Positions 35,884-45,600 of a stretch of DNA of 62,884 nucleotides are shown here, in pieces (position 1 is the stretch's first letter; the number at the start of each line of letters is the position of its first letter). The translations under genes were made by a program, and so were the position numbers. Source of the DNA: Candidatus Melainabacteria bacterium (lineage in GTDB: Bacteria > Cyanobacteriota > Vampirovibrionia > Obscuribacterales > Obscuribacteraceae); assembly GCA_003153555.1 (NCBI GenBank), contig PLZS01000124.1, forward strand, positions 1-62,884, read 5' to 3'. The notes under the pieces are model-generated. The model ran no database searches and was not told the DNA's origin. It was given only the letters and a program-made list of their open reading frames with translations.

Positions 35884-36141
35884 GTGACAGCATCAAAACA
35901 ACCAACGGTCCGAGTGAATTTAAGCACTAAGCAAAAACTGGACGAAATTCAGGCGCTTACTGATTTGAGCCAGCCCGCCTTGCTGGATAGAGCAGTAAAC
36001 CTGCTGGACATGGAAATCCGGGCTCAACAATTCGTCAATGATATGACAGATCTTATAAGCAATCCTAATTCACTACGGCAGTACAGTGCAATTTCTGCTG
36101 TATTGGAAGGTGCTTCTGCCGATGGGTTGCGCAAGGAATGA
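35884..36141 (+). CDS. Antitoxin of MazF-type module
   Basis: An 85-residue protein from a GTG start (VTASKQPTVRVNLSTKQKLD) with AGAGGA 7 nt upstream. The N-terminal segment resembles a ribbon-helix-helix (TVRVNLSTKQKLDEIQALTD, LSQPALLDRAV) that would bind its own promoter; the C-terminal part is probably the toxin-binding tail. Its TGA overlaps the toxin start (ATGA). Confidence 0.82.
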   Translation: MTASKQPTVRVNLSTKQKLDEIQALTDLSQPALLDRAVNLLDMEIRAQQFVNDMTDLISNPNSLRQYSAISAVLEGASADGLRKE

Positions 36142-36548
36142 CGATCGGGCCGACTGACCCACCAAGTCAACAGGTTATCTACAACCGTGGAGATATCTGG
36201 ATGGTCGATTTCGGAAATCCAGTAGGCACTGAGCTGGGAATGGAACACCCGGCGGTAATAGTATCTCGACAAGACATGAATAATTTCGCTTCGCGATTGG
36301 GACGCGTGATTGCTGTTCCTGGCACCAGCACTCATTTTACAAATGCGAAAGGGCAAACAGTGACTTTCCATCAAGAAGTAGCAAATTCTCGAAATAACGG
36401 ATTGGACCACACTACTTATTTCATGTCCGAACAAATTCGAAGCATTTCCATTGTGCGATTCCGTCGACGCCTTGGAACAATGGAACGGAAGTTTTTCCGT
36501 GAGCTTGAAGACAGAATTTGCTTTGTTATGGACTTATTTAGATCTTAG
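36138..36548 (+). CDS. MazF/PemK-type toxin
   Basis: A 136-residue protein with the MazF beta-barrel pattern: YNRGDIWMVDFGNPVGTELG, HPAVIVSRQDMNN, RVIAVPGTSTHF, MSEQIRSISIVRFRRRLGTM. MazF/PemK toxins cleave mRNA or tRNA when the labile antitoxin is degraded. The 4-bp overlap with the antitoxin gene gives the expected toxin-antitoxin operon. Family identity is good; the sequence cleaved is unknown. Confidence 0.88.
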   Translation: MTIGPTDPPSQQVIYNRGDIWMVDFGNPVGTELGMEHPAVIVSRQDMNNFASRLGRVIAVPGTSTHFTNAKGQTVTFHQEVANSRNNGLDHTTYFMSEQIRSISIVRFRRRLGTMERKFFRELEDRICFVMDLFRS

Positions 36549-36629
36549 CGAAAATCCAAAAATGAGCCCATAAACGCCCGAAGCGCCAGTTGCCTGACGC
36601 CCGAACTGCCCTAAACTTTTAAAACTTGA

Positions 36630-36896
36630 TTAGTCGAGTGGAAACCAGCGGCCTTGCTTATCGCCTATCCAATATCCGCCATCAGCAGACTGGACCATGC
36701 AATAGTTGGCGTTGCGTTTTACCTTGGTACCGCTCGCATACACTGCTTGAAGCACATGTCCTTCGCTGTCGGTATCAATAGTGGTGCCATCACATAGAGT
36801 GCTAGTATGAACGCCTGTCATGTTAGTGGTAAGTTGGCGTTGGTTGATTGAGGCGGCTTGGTAGGCGGCTGGGTTGAATACTAGCGTTCCGGACAT
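36630..36896 (-). CDS. Small hypothetical protein, 88 residues
   Basis: Starts MSGTLVFNPAAYQAASINQR with AGGAG 9 nt upstream. The rest is beta-like (YCMVQSADGGYWIGDKQGRW), rich in Gly, Asp and aromatic residues. No signal peptide. Function unknown. Confidence 0.65.
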   Translation of the reverse strand: MSGTLVFNPAAYQAASINQRQLTTNMTGVHTSTLCDGTTIDTDSEGHVLQAVYASGTKVKRNANYCMVQSADGGYWIGDKQGRWFPLD

Positions 36897-37151
36897 GTGG
36901 TGTAACTCCTCGTTTCCTTGATTCACATATTAAAGTTGATTTGTGAGTGGTTGGTGAGAACCCAGTGATTCGCTTAGTCGGGGCTGCGAATTTCCATGCA
37001 CCTATTAAGCAATAAAGATGTTACCGAGATGTTACGTCTGAACTGTTTCAAAAAAAATCCCACTCTTTTTCTTCCGAAGATGGATACATCATCTGGCACG
37101 ACTTTGAGCAAAATTTGAGCAAAGTCGCATCCTAAATTAGGCACACTTTGC
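36897..37151. other. Intergenic, 255 bp, nothing evident
   Basis: No convincing ORF, hairpin or repeat; the minus-strand frame open at 36974-37219 overlaps the membrane protein gene and has no support. Confidence 0.4.
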
Positions 37152-37691
37152 CTATTTGTTGAAAAACGGGCTGATGCTGGCTCCAAGAAAAACCAACATG
37201 GCAGCGACTTGCGTGACAAAAGCAGACATCATCGAGCTTGCCCCGCCCTCTTCGACGTCAGCAGGCTGACCCAAGGCTGTTAGATACATTAATGTCGTAT
37301 CGCGAGCTGGACTGAGCAAAAGACCGACCAAGAGCCCGGCAACAACCGCGGCTATTATCTTCGCGCCTAGTTTATAGGATGCCACACGATGAAGCAGTCT
37401 TCCGACACCAATGCCGACGGCGACTAAGATCAGCCAGGAGAAAATGCTGTAACCCATCATAAGAGTGCTCTGCACACTTCCAAACAAGAATCCTGCAATC
37501 AAAGCTACTACAGACGTCCTGATTAAAATTGCCGGACTGGTCTTAACCACATGACTGGTGAAGCGTGCGGCGCATTTTTTGCAGCGAGATCCCACTGCGC
37601 ATTGGACCATGCATTTAGGGCAGATCGGGTCACTGCAATCCTGGCAGCGTAATCGTGCGTCTGTATGGTCGTGTTTGGGAATTATTGACAC
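37152..37691 (-). CDS. B-box-like zinc-finger membrane protein
   Basis: A 179-residue protein with a Cys/His-rich N terminus (LRCQDCSDPICPKCMVQC then GSRCKKCAARF), resembling the zinc B-box at the front of small bacterial membrane proteins. About four TM segments follow (ILIRTSVVALIAGFLFGS, IFSWLILVAVGIGVGRLL, IIAAVVAGLLVGLLLS, AFVTQVAAMLVFLGASIS). GTG start. Function unknown; the zinc domain would lie on the cytoplasmic side. Confidence 0.75.
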   Translation of the reverse strand: MSIIPKHDHTDARLRCQDCSDPICPKCMVQCAVGSRCKKCAARFTSHVVKTSPAILIRTSVVALIAGFLFGSVQSTLMMGYSIFSWLILVAVGIGVGRLLHRVASYKLGAKIIAAVVAGLLVGLLLSPARDTTLMYLTALGQPADVEEGGASSMMSAFVTQVAAMLVFLGASISPFFNK

Positions 37692-37779
37692 AGTTCACCG
37701 CTGAGTTTGTGTTCTTCAATTCTTATACCCGCGCTGTTGTATTAATTAGGAGGTGTTTGAAGGAGCGTTAAAATGCAAA

Positions 37780-37812
37780 GAGCCCGCACCTATTTCGGTT
37801 ACGGGCATTCAG
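37780..37812 (-). terminator. Terminator-like hairpin downstream of the pilin-like gene
   Basis: Minus strand GCCCGTAACCGAAATAGGTG then CGGGCTCTTTGCATTTT. A GCCCG/CGGGC stem followed by a T-rich stretch, about 80 bp after the small pilin-like gene stop. Confidence 0.55.
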
Positions 37813-37889
37813 GTTTTATCGGAAGACGAGATCTGAGTGAGTGCTCAGTGCTGAGCCTTAATGTCGGCAAGGATGCCGGTGCGCCCAGG

Positions 37890-38096
37890 CTAATACATGT
37901 TTTGCTTGGCGTGTGAAGCTACGTAGTTTGTTCGGTCGGTCAAACTTTTGATAAAACCGTTCTGAATGCCGTAAAACATACCGAACGCTACACAAAGAAT
38001 GATCACTGAAAACGCTAAGGCGCTTCCGAATTCCTGATTCCCTTGTCCCGATTCTTCGCCGAGAAACTTGTGAATGAAATCGCTAATGCTTTTCAC
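37890..38096 (-). CDS. Flp-type pilin-like small protein
   Basis: A 68-residue protein from GTG 38096 (VKSISDFIHKFLGEESG) with GAGGA 8 nt upstream. The motif EESGQGNQEFG followed by the hydrophobic helix SALAFSVIILCVAFGMFY recalls Flp (class IVb) prepilins, where cleavage occurs after Gly and Glu lies at +5. No tad/flp assembly genes are in the window, so it is an orphan if a pilin. Call is tentative. Confidence 0.55.
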   Translation of the reverse strand: MKSISDFIHKFLGEESGQGNQEFGSALAFSVIILCVAFGMFYGIQNGFIKSLTDRTNYVASHAKQNMY

Positions 38097-38181
38097 TGTG
38101 TTTGTCCTCAAAAAGGTCGAGCACTAAGATAACACGGACTGCAAAGATGAGCAACGAATAAAAGCCTCAGGCGACCGGTGT

Positions 38182-39222
38182 CTAAGGTCTGCCTGCGGTA
38201 CTTTGAACTGGCGGTCGGACTGCTGCTGGACAACATGTAGCAGCGCACTGATCGCCTCTTGGACCTTGATCGCCTAAAGCCAGTCGGGGAGCAGATAAAT
38301 CCATCCGTTCTTGGACAAGCTGCCTGATCATTTTAACGAACGCTGGGTGCGTTCCTGCAGTTCCGGCACGCACCATCTGCACGCCCAATTGATCGCAAAG
38401 TTGTTTTGCTTCTATGTCTAAGTCGAAGACTACTTCCATGTGATCGGATACGAAACCGATCGGTGCAATCACCAATTTGTCGCAACCTTGAGCATGCAAT
38501 ATGCGAATGTGATCACAGATGTCTGGTTCTAACCAAGGTTGAGTTGCTGGACCACTTCGACTTTGAAAACAAATCTGCCAGTTTTTTGCATTGACGCTGT
38601 CTGAAACCAATCGCGCTGTTTCTTGCAACTGTGAGACGTAGTCACAAGTAGAAGACATTGATGTTGGGATGCTGTGGGCGGTGAACGCCACGTGAACATC
38701 ACATCGTTTGTCACCAAACTGTTGCAACGCATTTTCGAGTCGATCTGCTTTTGCTTCGATGAATCCTGGGTGGTTATAGAACGCTCGCAACTTATCTATC
38801 TGCAGGCTTTTCCCTTGCTCTAATTGGTCTTGTGCCGCGGCAATGTTTTCACGGTATTGCCTGCAACTTGAATAAGAACTGTAGGCCGACGTGACGAATG
38901 CTAGTGCCTTTTGGATACCGTCAACTTGCATCTGCTTAACGGTGTCAGCCAGCATAGGATGCCAGTTTCGGTTGCCCCAGTAAATTGGTAAGTGGGGACC
39001 ATTTTCAGCAAGTTCAGTTTTTAAAGCATCAATCAGATTTCGATTTTGTTCGTTCATTGGAGAAATCCCGCCGAACAATTCGTAGTGATGAGCGACGGCT
39101 TGCATCCGTTCTGGTGGCACGTTTCGCCCCCTCAATACATTTTCCAAGAAAGGAATGACGTCGTTTATACCCTCCGGACCACCAAACGAAACAAGCAGAA
39201 TAGCGTCATAATTTTCAGTCAT
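38182..39222 (-). CDS. Ferrochelatase (coproporphyrin-type)
   Basis: A 346-residue enzyme inserting ferrous iron into porphyrin. Motifs: LLVSFGGPEGINDVIPFLEN, SAYSSYSSCRQYRENI, FTAHSIP with the His of the active site, FQSRSGPATQPWLEPDI and FVSDHMEVVFDLDIEA. The last is typical of the actinobacterial/CpfC branch. The C-terminal DQCAATCCPAA cysteines and the Cys in SSCRQYR give the four-Cys pattern of [2Fe-2S] ferrochelatases. No other heme gene is nearby. It could be hemH- or cpfC-type; I leave the symbol open. Confidence 0.9.
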   Translation of the reverse strand: MTENYDAILLVSFGGPEGINDVIPFLENVLRGRNVPPERMQAVAHHYELFGGISPMNEQNRNLIDALKTELAENGPHLPIYWGNRNWHPMLADTVKQMQVDGIQKALAFVTSAYSSYSSCRQYRENIAAAQDQLEQGKSLQIDKLRAFYNHPGFIEAKADRLENALQQFGDKRCDVHVAFTAHSIPTSMSSTCDYVSQLQETARLVSDSVNAKNWQICFQSRSGPATQPWLEPDICDHIRILHAQGCDKLVIAPIGFVSDHMEVVFDLDIEAKQLCDQLGVQMVRAGTAGTHPAFVKMIRQLVQERMDLSAPRLALGDQGPRGDQCAATCCPAAVRPPVQSTAGRP

Positions 39223-39671
39223 TTCGGGCTCCAGTGTTGGGTTTGAACGTACTAAAGTTTGACAGGACTTGCAGGAATAAAAGTGTTGCGTAAAGCAAAG
39301 ATTCGTAATGGATTTTACTAGTGTTTAGCATATATCGAACATATAATTGTAATAAGAACGAAACAACTAAGGGTTTGTTCGATATCGGAGTCCCAAGTCA
39401 AATGTCAAAATCAGTTATCAAAAAAAATCACTGCTGGGTTTAGTGACAGGGTGCATTCCTGAGCTAGGCTAGAAGCCGCTTGAGCTGTTTGTCGAACGGC
39501 AGAGAACGCAGATAAATATCGTAATTTCCGTCGAATTGACGAAGTAGTAATTCGGAAAAACTGTTACGGCTCGTGAGCTTATCTCAACCACGAGTTAGAT
39601 AACGTATCGTTGTTGCAGCCCACTGCACGTCACACTTTTGTGCGACGAATCAGATCCCATAAGGTAATTTT
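39223..39671. other. Long intergenic/leader region upstream of sigma factor
   Basis: 449 bp between divergent genes. A possible -10 (TATAAT at 39342-39347) would leave a ~320-nt leader before the sigma ATG. That leader holds a long imperfect hairpin (39520-39568): CGTAATTTCCG paired with CGGAAA...TTACG, and GAATT/AATTC inside. No ORF is supported. Confidence 0.45.
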
Positions 39672-40736
39672 ATGAGCAACCAGACATACGAATCGGAACT
39701 GGATTTGGTATCACTGCTTAACGTCAACGCCTCTGTCATTGGATTCGATACAGTTGGTGAATTCGGTGCCAAGCCAGTGCTTAAATCGCGCGGCAGAAAG
39801 AAAATCGAGCCTGATGAAGACTCTCTTGATGAATCCGACGAATTCTCTTTCAAGGAAAAGATTGAATCACCAGCAGCGGCGGAAGCGGATACTTCAACTG
39901 ATGTCTGGCGCGGTGTAATTTGGTGGTATTTGCATGAAGTGGCAAAGCATCGCTTGCTTAGCGGACTAGAAGAGATTGAACTGGGACGCGCCAATCAATT
40001 TGGCGATCGAGCCTCTCGCGATCAACTTGTCGCTGGAAACTTGCGATTGGTGATCAGTATCGCCAAGCGCTACACAAGGCAGGGACTAGATCTTGAGGAT
40101 CTGATTCAGGAAGGCAATTTAGGTCTAATGCAGGCAGTTCGAAAATTTGATCCGACAATGGGCAACAAGTTTTCGACATATGCCACCTGGTGGATACGAC
40201 AAGGTATTACGAGAGCTCTATCTAACAAAGGGCGAACAATTCGTTTGCCGGTTCACGTGCACGAAATTCTTTTCAAGCTAAGACGTGCAGCTAAGCCTTT
40301 TTATCAAAAACTCGGGCGCTATCCTACCGTTGAGGAACTTGCTTCTGAAACTGGAATTAGTGAAGCTGAAATCGAGCACGTACTCAAGAGTAGTATGTCG
40401 ATGCTGTCGATGGATGATTTCATCGGTTCTGAAGAAAATGAGACGATCGGCAAGTTTGTCGAGGACAAAAATTCAGCGCCGCCTGAAGCATACGCCGAAC
40501 ACACGATCATGCAGACTAAGATTGATAAGATGTTTGCCACGCTGACGGAGCAAGAGCAAGTTATTTTGACAGCGCTTTTTGGACTTCAGGGCTGCAAGCA
40601 ATTGACGGCAAGACAAGTTGCCTCAGGGCTCTCCTTAGAAGTGCAAGACGTACGCCGCATCGAAAATAAGGCCTTGCGGAAACTAAGACGGGTAAACCAT
40701 AATCGCACCCTGTCTGATTATCTTGTGGACGCCTGA
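39672..40736 (+). CDS. Group 2 (RpoD-related) sigma-70 factor
   Basis: A 354-residue sigma factor. An acidic N terminus (~1-75) precedes region 1.2/2 (HEVAKHRLLSGLEEIELGR, NLRLVISIAKRYTRQGLDLE, DLIQEGNLGLMQAVRKFDP, FSTYATWWIRQGITRAL), region 3 (RLPVHVHEILFKLRRA) and region 4 (LTEQEQVILTALFGLQG, LSLEVQDVRRIENKALRKLR). The sequence resembles cyanobacterial group 2 alternative sigmas. The long leader suggests regulated expression. Followed by a strong terminator. Confidence 0.92.
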   Translation: MSNQTYESELDLVSLLNVNASVIGFDTVGEFGAKPVLKSRGRKKIEPDEDSLDESDEFSFKEKIESPAAAEADTSTDVWRGVIWWYLHEVAKHRLLSGLEEIELGRANQFGDRASRDQLVAGNLRLVISIAKRYTRQGLDLEDLIQEGNLGLMQAVRKFDPTMGNKFSTYATWWIRQGITRALSNKGRTIRLPVHVHEILFKLRRAAKPFYQKLGRYPTVEELASETGISEAEIEHVLKSSMSMLSMDDFIGSEENETIGKFVEDKNSAPPEAYAEHTIMQTKIDKMFATLTEQEQVILTALFGLQGCKQLTARQVASGLSLEVQDVRRIENKALRKLRRVNHNRTLSDYLVDA

Positions 40737-40865
40737 TACGCAACTGATTTTGCGTTATATGCTTTAAACAATGCGTCCTCAGCCCAGCTTGGCGCGCTTT
40801 GATATCAATCTTCGCCGGTCGGACACGACTCGATTTGGCTCTGACTTGGAGGATGCAAAGCTTTG

Positions 40866-40894
40866 CAAAGAATGCCACGTCATGGCATTCTTTA
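40866..40894 (+). terminator. Terminator after sigma factor gene
   Basis: AAAGAATGCCA, loop CGTCA, TGGCATTCTTT: an 11-bp perfect stem with A/T-rich base, between the sigma factor and the beta-barrel gene. Confidence 0.75.
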
Positions 40895-40907
40895 GGATGG
40901 ATCTGGA

Positions 40908-42095
40908 ATGATTTTTGAGATGTGGATTGCAATGTTCAAGCCGACATTTATTCTTCCAGGGATGCTCGTCTTGAGCGAATTCCTGTTTGCCACGCCGTTA
41001 TCCTTTGCCCAGGGCTGATCGGCCTCAAGAGGGATCGTGCCCGGGTTAGGCTCGACAGCTGGAAGTAAATTGCAAATGTCGGTGGGGTGGCGGCAAGCGC
41101 GCATCACTGAGTCATACAACGGTCATTTTGTTAACCGTGATTTCTCGCACACCTGGATGCCGTATGAGCGCATGAGCATTATGGATGTCTCGGCTCGCTA
41201 CATTATCAATCCACGCATGAGCGTTCTGGCGACTCTGCCCATTGTCTCTAACAATTTCTCAATGCTCTATCCGCCAAACGGACCAGGTGGCGGAGTCAGG
41301 CATGGTACGAACGCAAATGGAATAGGCGATCTCAGTATCTTCCATCAGATCGCTCTGCTCAATCCCAAAAACCATCCCTTCGAAAATGTATCAGTTGGCG
41401 TTGGCATGAAAATTCCAACTGGAGATTGGAATGTTCAAGGTGACCTTCCCAATTTGACCGGCACAGGATTCATGCGTCGCGCCATCTACCCACCGGCGAT
41501 TATGCCAGGCGATGGTGGCACCGGCATCATATTTGGTATCAACGGCTTCAAGAACTTCCGCAAGAATCTGTTGTTGCGAGGCAACGTTATTTTCGGGTCG
41601 GCAAGTTATCTGTCCAATCCGCGCGATACAAATGGCACTAATTCGATTGTTTCGAGCATGGGAGTGCCCCTGGCACCTCAATTTCTCAACCGTCTAACCA
41701 ACTCAGTCACCGACTCGTACAATGTTCAGATCGGCACCTCTCTAAAGATTCCGGGGACCTGGGACAAGCCGCAATTGAAGCCTTTTAGAGGTCGATTAAC
41801 TTTCAATTGTGAAGGCATACCCAATCACGATCTGTTTGGCAAGAGCGATGGCTATCGCCAGCCCGGTTATATCATGTCGGTGGCGCCAGGGTTTACCTAC
41901 GCTAAGGGGCACGGAATGTTCATATGCGAAGTGCCGATTGTGTTTAGTCGTTTTGTTAATCCAAATAAGAGCGCCATACCCGACTTAAATCAAAACGCCG
42001 ATGGCTCGCTAAGCGCTGCTGCTTTTAACCCCAAAGTGAATCTGGGAATGGTTCCGGCTGTGGCTGTCTCAATGCGATACGTGCGCACATTTTGA
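40908..42095 (+). pseudogene. Outer-membrane beta-barrel-like gene interrupted by in-frame TGA after signal peptide
   Basis: The frame from ATG 40908 (or 40932) encodes a clear signal peptide (MFKPTFILPGMLVLSEF...TPLSFAQG) and then meets TGA at 41016-41018. The same frame stays open for 352 residues from GTG 41037 to 42095. The downstream part looks like a beta-barrel: YIINPRMSVLATLPIVSNNF, NVSVGVGMKIPTGDWNVQG, GIIFGINGFKNFRKNLLLRG, AVAVSMRYVRTF at the C terminus. Without the signal peptide the barrel could not be exported. Options: nonsense mutation, read-through, or sequence error. TGA is a normal stop elsewhere in the window. Confidence 0.7.
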
Positions 42096-42227
42096 TCCCG
42101 CTCGGATCGATCACAATCCACTTTATCCAACTATCTTGCTGGCGCCTGAGTTTTCTCAACTCAAATCTATCCTCTCAATAGGGCAGAAAGGATTTTATTT
42201 TGACACAGATTAAAACAGGTCGCGAGC

Positions 42228-42286
42228 CCACATAACGGGCTCGGTCGACAATTTAGAAAGGTGGCGAGAGGCTATCCGAGCATGCT
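42228..42286. repeat. Inverted repeats downstream of the small RND-linked gene
   Basis: GAGCCC-ACATAAC-GGGCTC (42232-42251) and CGAGAGG...GCTCTCG (42263-42287) lie between the convergent beta-barrel and micro-protein genes. They probably act as a terminator region, though T-runs are weak. Confidence 0.4.
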
Positions 42287-42311
42287 CTCGCGGAGCGGAA
42301 AACAGCTGTTC

Positions 42312-42458
42312 TTAGCTGCTTTCCCCACCGGCTTGGTTGGTCGCTGCTGCAGCTGCCTTTTTGTCTTTTACACGCTTCCACATCTTCGCAAGTCCGATGA
42401 TGATCACGGGCATCAGCAAAACATAGGCTACAACGGTCGGATCATTGAAAGGTTCCAT
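42312..42458 (-). CDS. 48-residue single-TM micro-protein downstream of RND pump
   Basis: MEPFNDPTVVAYVLLMPVII then IGLAKMWKRVKDKKAAAAA. One hydrophobic helix (VVAYVLLMPVIIIGLA) followed by a basic stretch and Ala-rich tail, so the C terminus is predicted cytoplasmic. GGAGG sits 7 nt before the ATG. It is the next gene after the RND transporter on the minus strand (240 bp). Size and topology recall AcrZ, the 49-residue partner of AcrB, but no sequence homology is visible. Function unknown; that comparison is inference. Confidence 0.65.
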   Translation of the reverse strand: MEPFNDPTVVAYVLLMPVIIIGLAKMWKRVKDKKAAAAATNQAGGESS

Positions 42459-42697
42459 AAATGGTCCTCCTTAAGTTCAACTAACAAAATAGCACAGCAA
42501 GGTTTCCGAGGCAACCGTGCAATATGCCATCAGCTGCTCGACAACACCGTATACGGTGCCGGCAATAACTATTACCGACAATTCGCTCATAGTAATGGCC
42601 GCGAGTAGCGCCCATATTGATTGTGGATTCCGGTGGCACTTAGCAGTGCTAAGCAGCGCTATAAAACCCCATAGGATTTGCGCTTAATTAGCCGTAA

Positions 42698-45600
42698 TCA
42701 ACCTATCTTACGGCGCTTATGACCGACCAAAGACTCAACCGCTACGTAGATCACGGGCACAATGTACAGGCTAACGATTGAAGATAGCAGCATGCCCCCG
42801 CAGACAGCAGTACCAAGTGAATGGCGGCTGGCTGCTCCTGCCCCTTCAGCGAAGACGAGCGGCAAGATGCCCATGATGAATGCGAATGTAGTCATGAGGA
42901 TCGGGCGCAAGCGGATGCTGGCGGCACGTGTGACTGCTTCGACCGGGTTTGCACCTTGGTGGCGAAGTTGGTTGGCAAACTCGACGATCAGAATCGCGTT
43001 TTTGCTCACTAATCCGACCAGCATTACCAATCCGATTTGACAAAAAATATCGTTCTGCAATCCTCGCAACCATTGTGCCAGCAGTGCGCCAAGCATTGCG
43101 CTTGGGACAGCCAGAAGAATAATGATGGGGTCAGAAAAACTTTCATACTGGGCGCATAGCACCAGAAAGACAAAGACGATTCCCAGGGCAAAGATTATGA
43201 AGGCCTTTGATCCCGCTTCTACTTCTTCGAGCGAAATACCGGACCACTCGTATTTCATGCCTTCAGGTAAAACTTTTTTGGCGATTTTTTCCATCGCGTC
43301 CATTCCCTGACCTGAGCTGTACCCGAGCGCAGGTGACCCATTCAACTCGGTGGAACGAAACAAGTTGTAGTGATTGATCGTCTGAGGGGCAGTAGTGCGC
43401 GAAATCTTGACGATACTGCTGAGCGGAATCATTTGATTCCTTTCGGAACGCACATAAAACTGAGTGATGCTCTCCGGGTTGGAGCGGAACAGTTGATCGG
43501 CTTGCACATAGACTCGATAAATGCGCGTGCCAATGTCGATGTCGTTGACGTAGGCTGAGCCCAAAAATATTTGCAGGGTTGTAAAAACGTCATTTAGCAT
43601 AATGCCCAGCGCTTTGGTTTTGTCGCGCAAGATTTCGATTACCAGCTGAGGGCTATTTGCAGAGAAGGTCGAGAACACGCCTTTTAGAGCTGGGGATTGA
43701 TTCGCGGCTCGACTGAGTTTGTTGGTGACCGTGGAAAGGAGGTTGATGTCCGAGCCGTCGACATCTTGAAGTTCAAATACAAATCCGCCAAAGTTACCCA
43801 AACCTTGAATCGCTGGTGGATTGAATGGAATCACGGTGGCGTCGGAGATTTGACTGAGTGGAGCTCGCAAGCGATCGATGATCGAGTCCAAATCTTGCCC
43901 TTTGCCTTTGCGTTCTGTCCACGGTCTCAGATTGGAAAAAATAAGGGCATTGTTTGGTTTGTTTCCATTGAAACCAAAACCAGCAACACCGAAAGATGAC
44001 TGAATCTGCGGATCTTTGTCTTCAATCTTTTCGATTTGTTTGAGCACGTCAATTGTGTAATTGAGGGAGACTCCCTCAGGGGCCTGGACGATCGTGATGA
44101 AGTAGCCGGAATCTTCATTTGGAATGAATCCAGTTGGCACCTTCTGAAAGAGCCAGTAAGTGGCGAACAATGAGGCGATAAAAAGGATAATCACTAGCGG
44201 ACTAAAACGCAGCACCATCGCCAGACTGGCTGCATAAGCCTTACGAAGCAGATCAATAGTGGCGTTGATCAAATTGAAAAAGGCGTTGTGCTTCTCCTCC
44301 TTTTCGCTCAGCCAGATTGCACAAAGCGCTGGCGTCAGAGTAAGCGCATTGAAAGTGGAAATTGCCACGGCGCAGGCGATCGTCAAAGCAAATTGCTTGT
44401 ACAGCTGTCCAGTTGTGCCAGGGAAATAAGCGACTGGAATGAACACGGCGATCAGCACCAACGAAATGGCAATCACGGCTCCTGTAACCTCAGCCATGCC
44501 GGCAGAGGCAGCTTCAGAAGGCTTCATTTGTTTGTCGTGGATGAACCTAGTGATATTTTCAATAACAACGATGGCGTCGTCGACAACAAGTCCGGTTGCC
44601 AAAGTGATACCAAATAGGGTGAGTGTATTTACGGAAAATCCCAACAACTTCATGCACGCTAGTGTGCCAATTAAAGAGACTGGGATAGTAACGGCAGGAA
44701 TAAGCGTGGTTCGCCAATTTTGCAAGAAGACGAAGATAACGATGACCACGAGAACGATGGCGATCGCCAGCGTTTTCATCACTTCTTTGATTGATTCGGT
44801 TACGGCAAGTGTGGTATCAAACGCATAGTCATAAGCGATGCCCGGCGGAAAGCGCTTAGACAGTCGAGTTATCTCGTCGCGCACGCCTTTGACGACTTCC
44901 ATAGCATTCGAACCCGGACGCTGAAATATCCCAATGCCGATGGCGTCTCTGCCGCGATAACGCACGACTGTCTGGTAGTCTTCAGCGCCTAGCTCCGCAC
45001 GCCCTACATCTTTGAGGCGGATCAAAGAGCCATCTTCGCCTGTTTTAATGATCAGATTTTCGAATTCAACCGCTGTTCGCAAACGACCCTGTGTCTTTAC
45101 ACTCATCTGATACATCTGATTAGCCGGAGCCGGTTGTTGACCAATCTGCCCCGCCGCAACTTGCACATTTTGTTCGGAGACTGCCTTTGTGACATCAGCG
45201 GGAGTCAGGTTTTGCTGAGCCAAACGGTTGGGGTCTATCCACAAGCGCATTGAGTATTTGCGTTCACCAAAGATGATCACGTCGCCAACACCCTTAACTC
45301 GCTTCAATGCGTCTTTTAAATAGACATCGGCGTAGTTGCTGAGAAACTGCGTTGTGTATCTGCCATCTGGCGAGCCGATCCCGATTGCAAGCAAGAATGA
45401 GTTAGATACTTTATTGACGCTAACACCAGTGCGTTTAACTTCGTCTGGTAGTCTTCCCTGCACTGCATTGACCCGACTTTGTACATCAACTGCAGCCAGG
45501 TCCACATCACGTTCGAGATCGAACGTCACGTTGATGCTGCTGCTACCATCGTTGCCGCTCGTAGAAGTGATGTATTTGACACCGGTTGCACCATTGATCT

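Noticed and set aside
41037..42095. Treating the barrel gene as an intact CDS from GTG 41037
   Set aside because: It would lack a signal peptide, while a perfect one lies in the same frame just upstream of the TGA.
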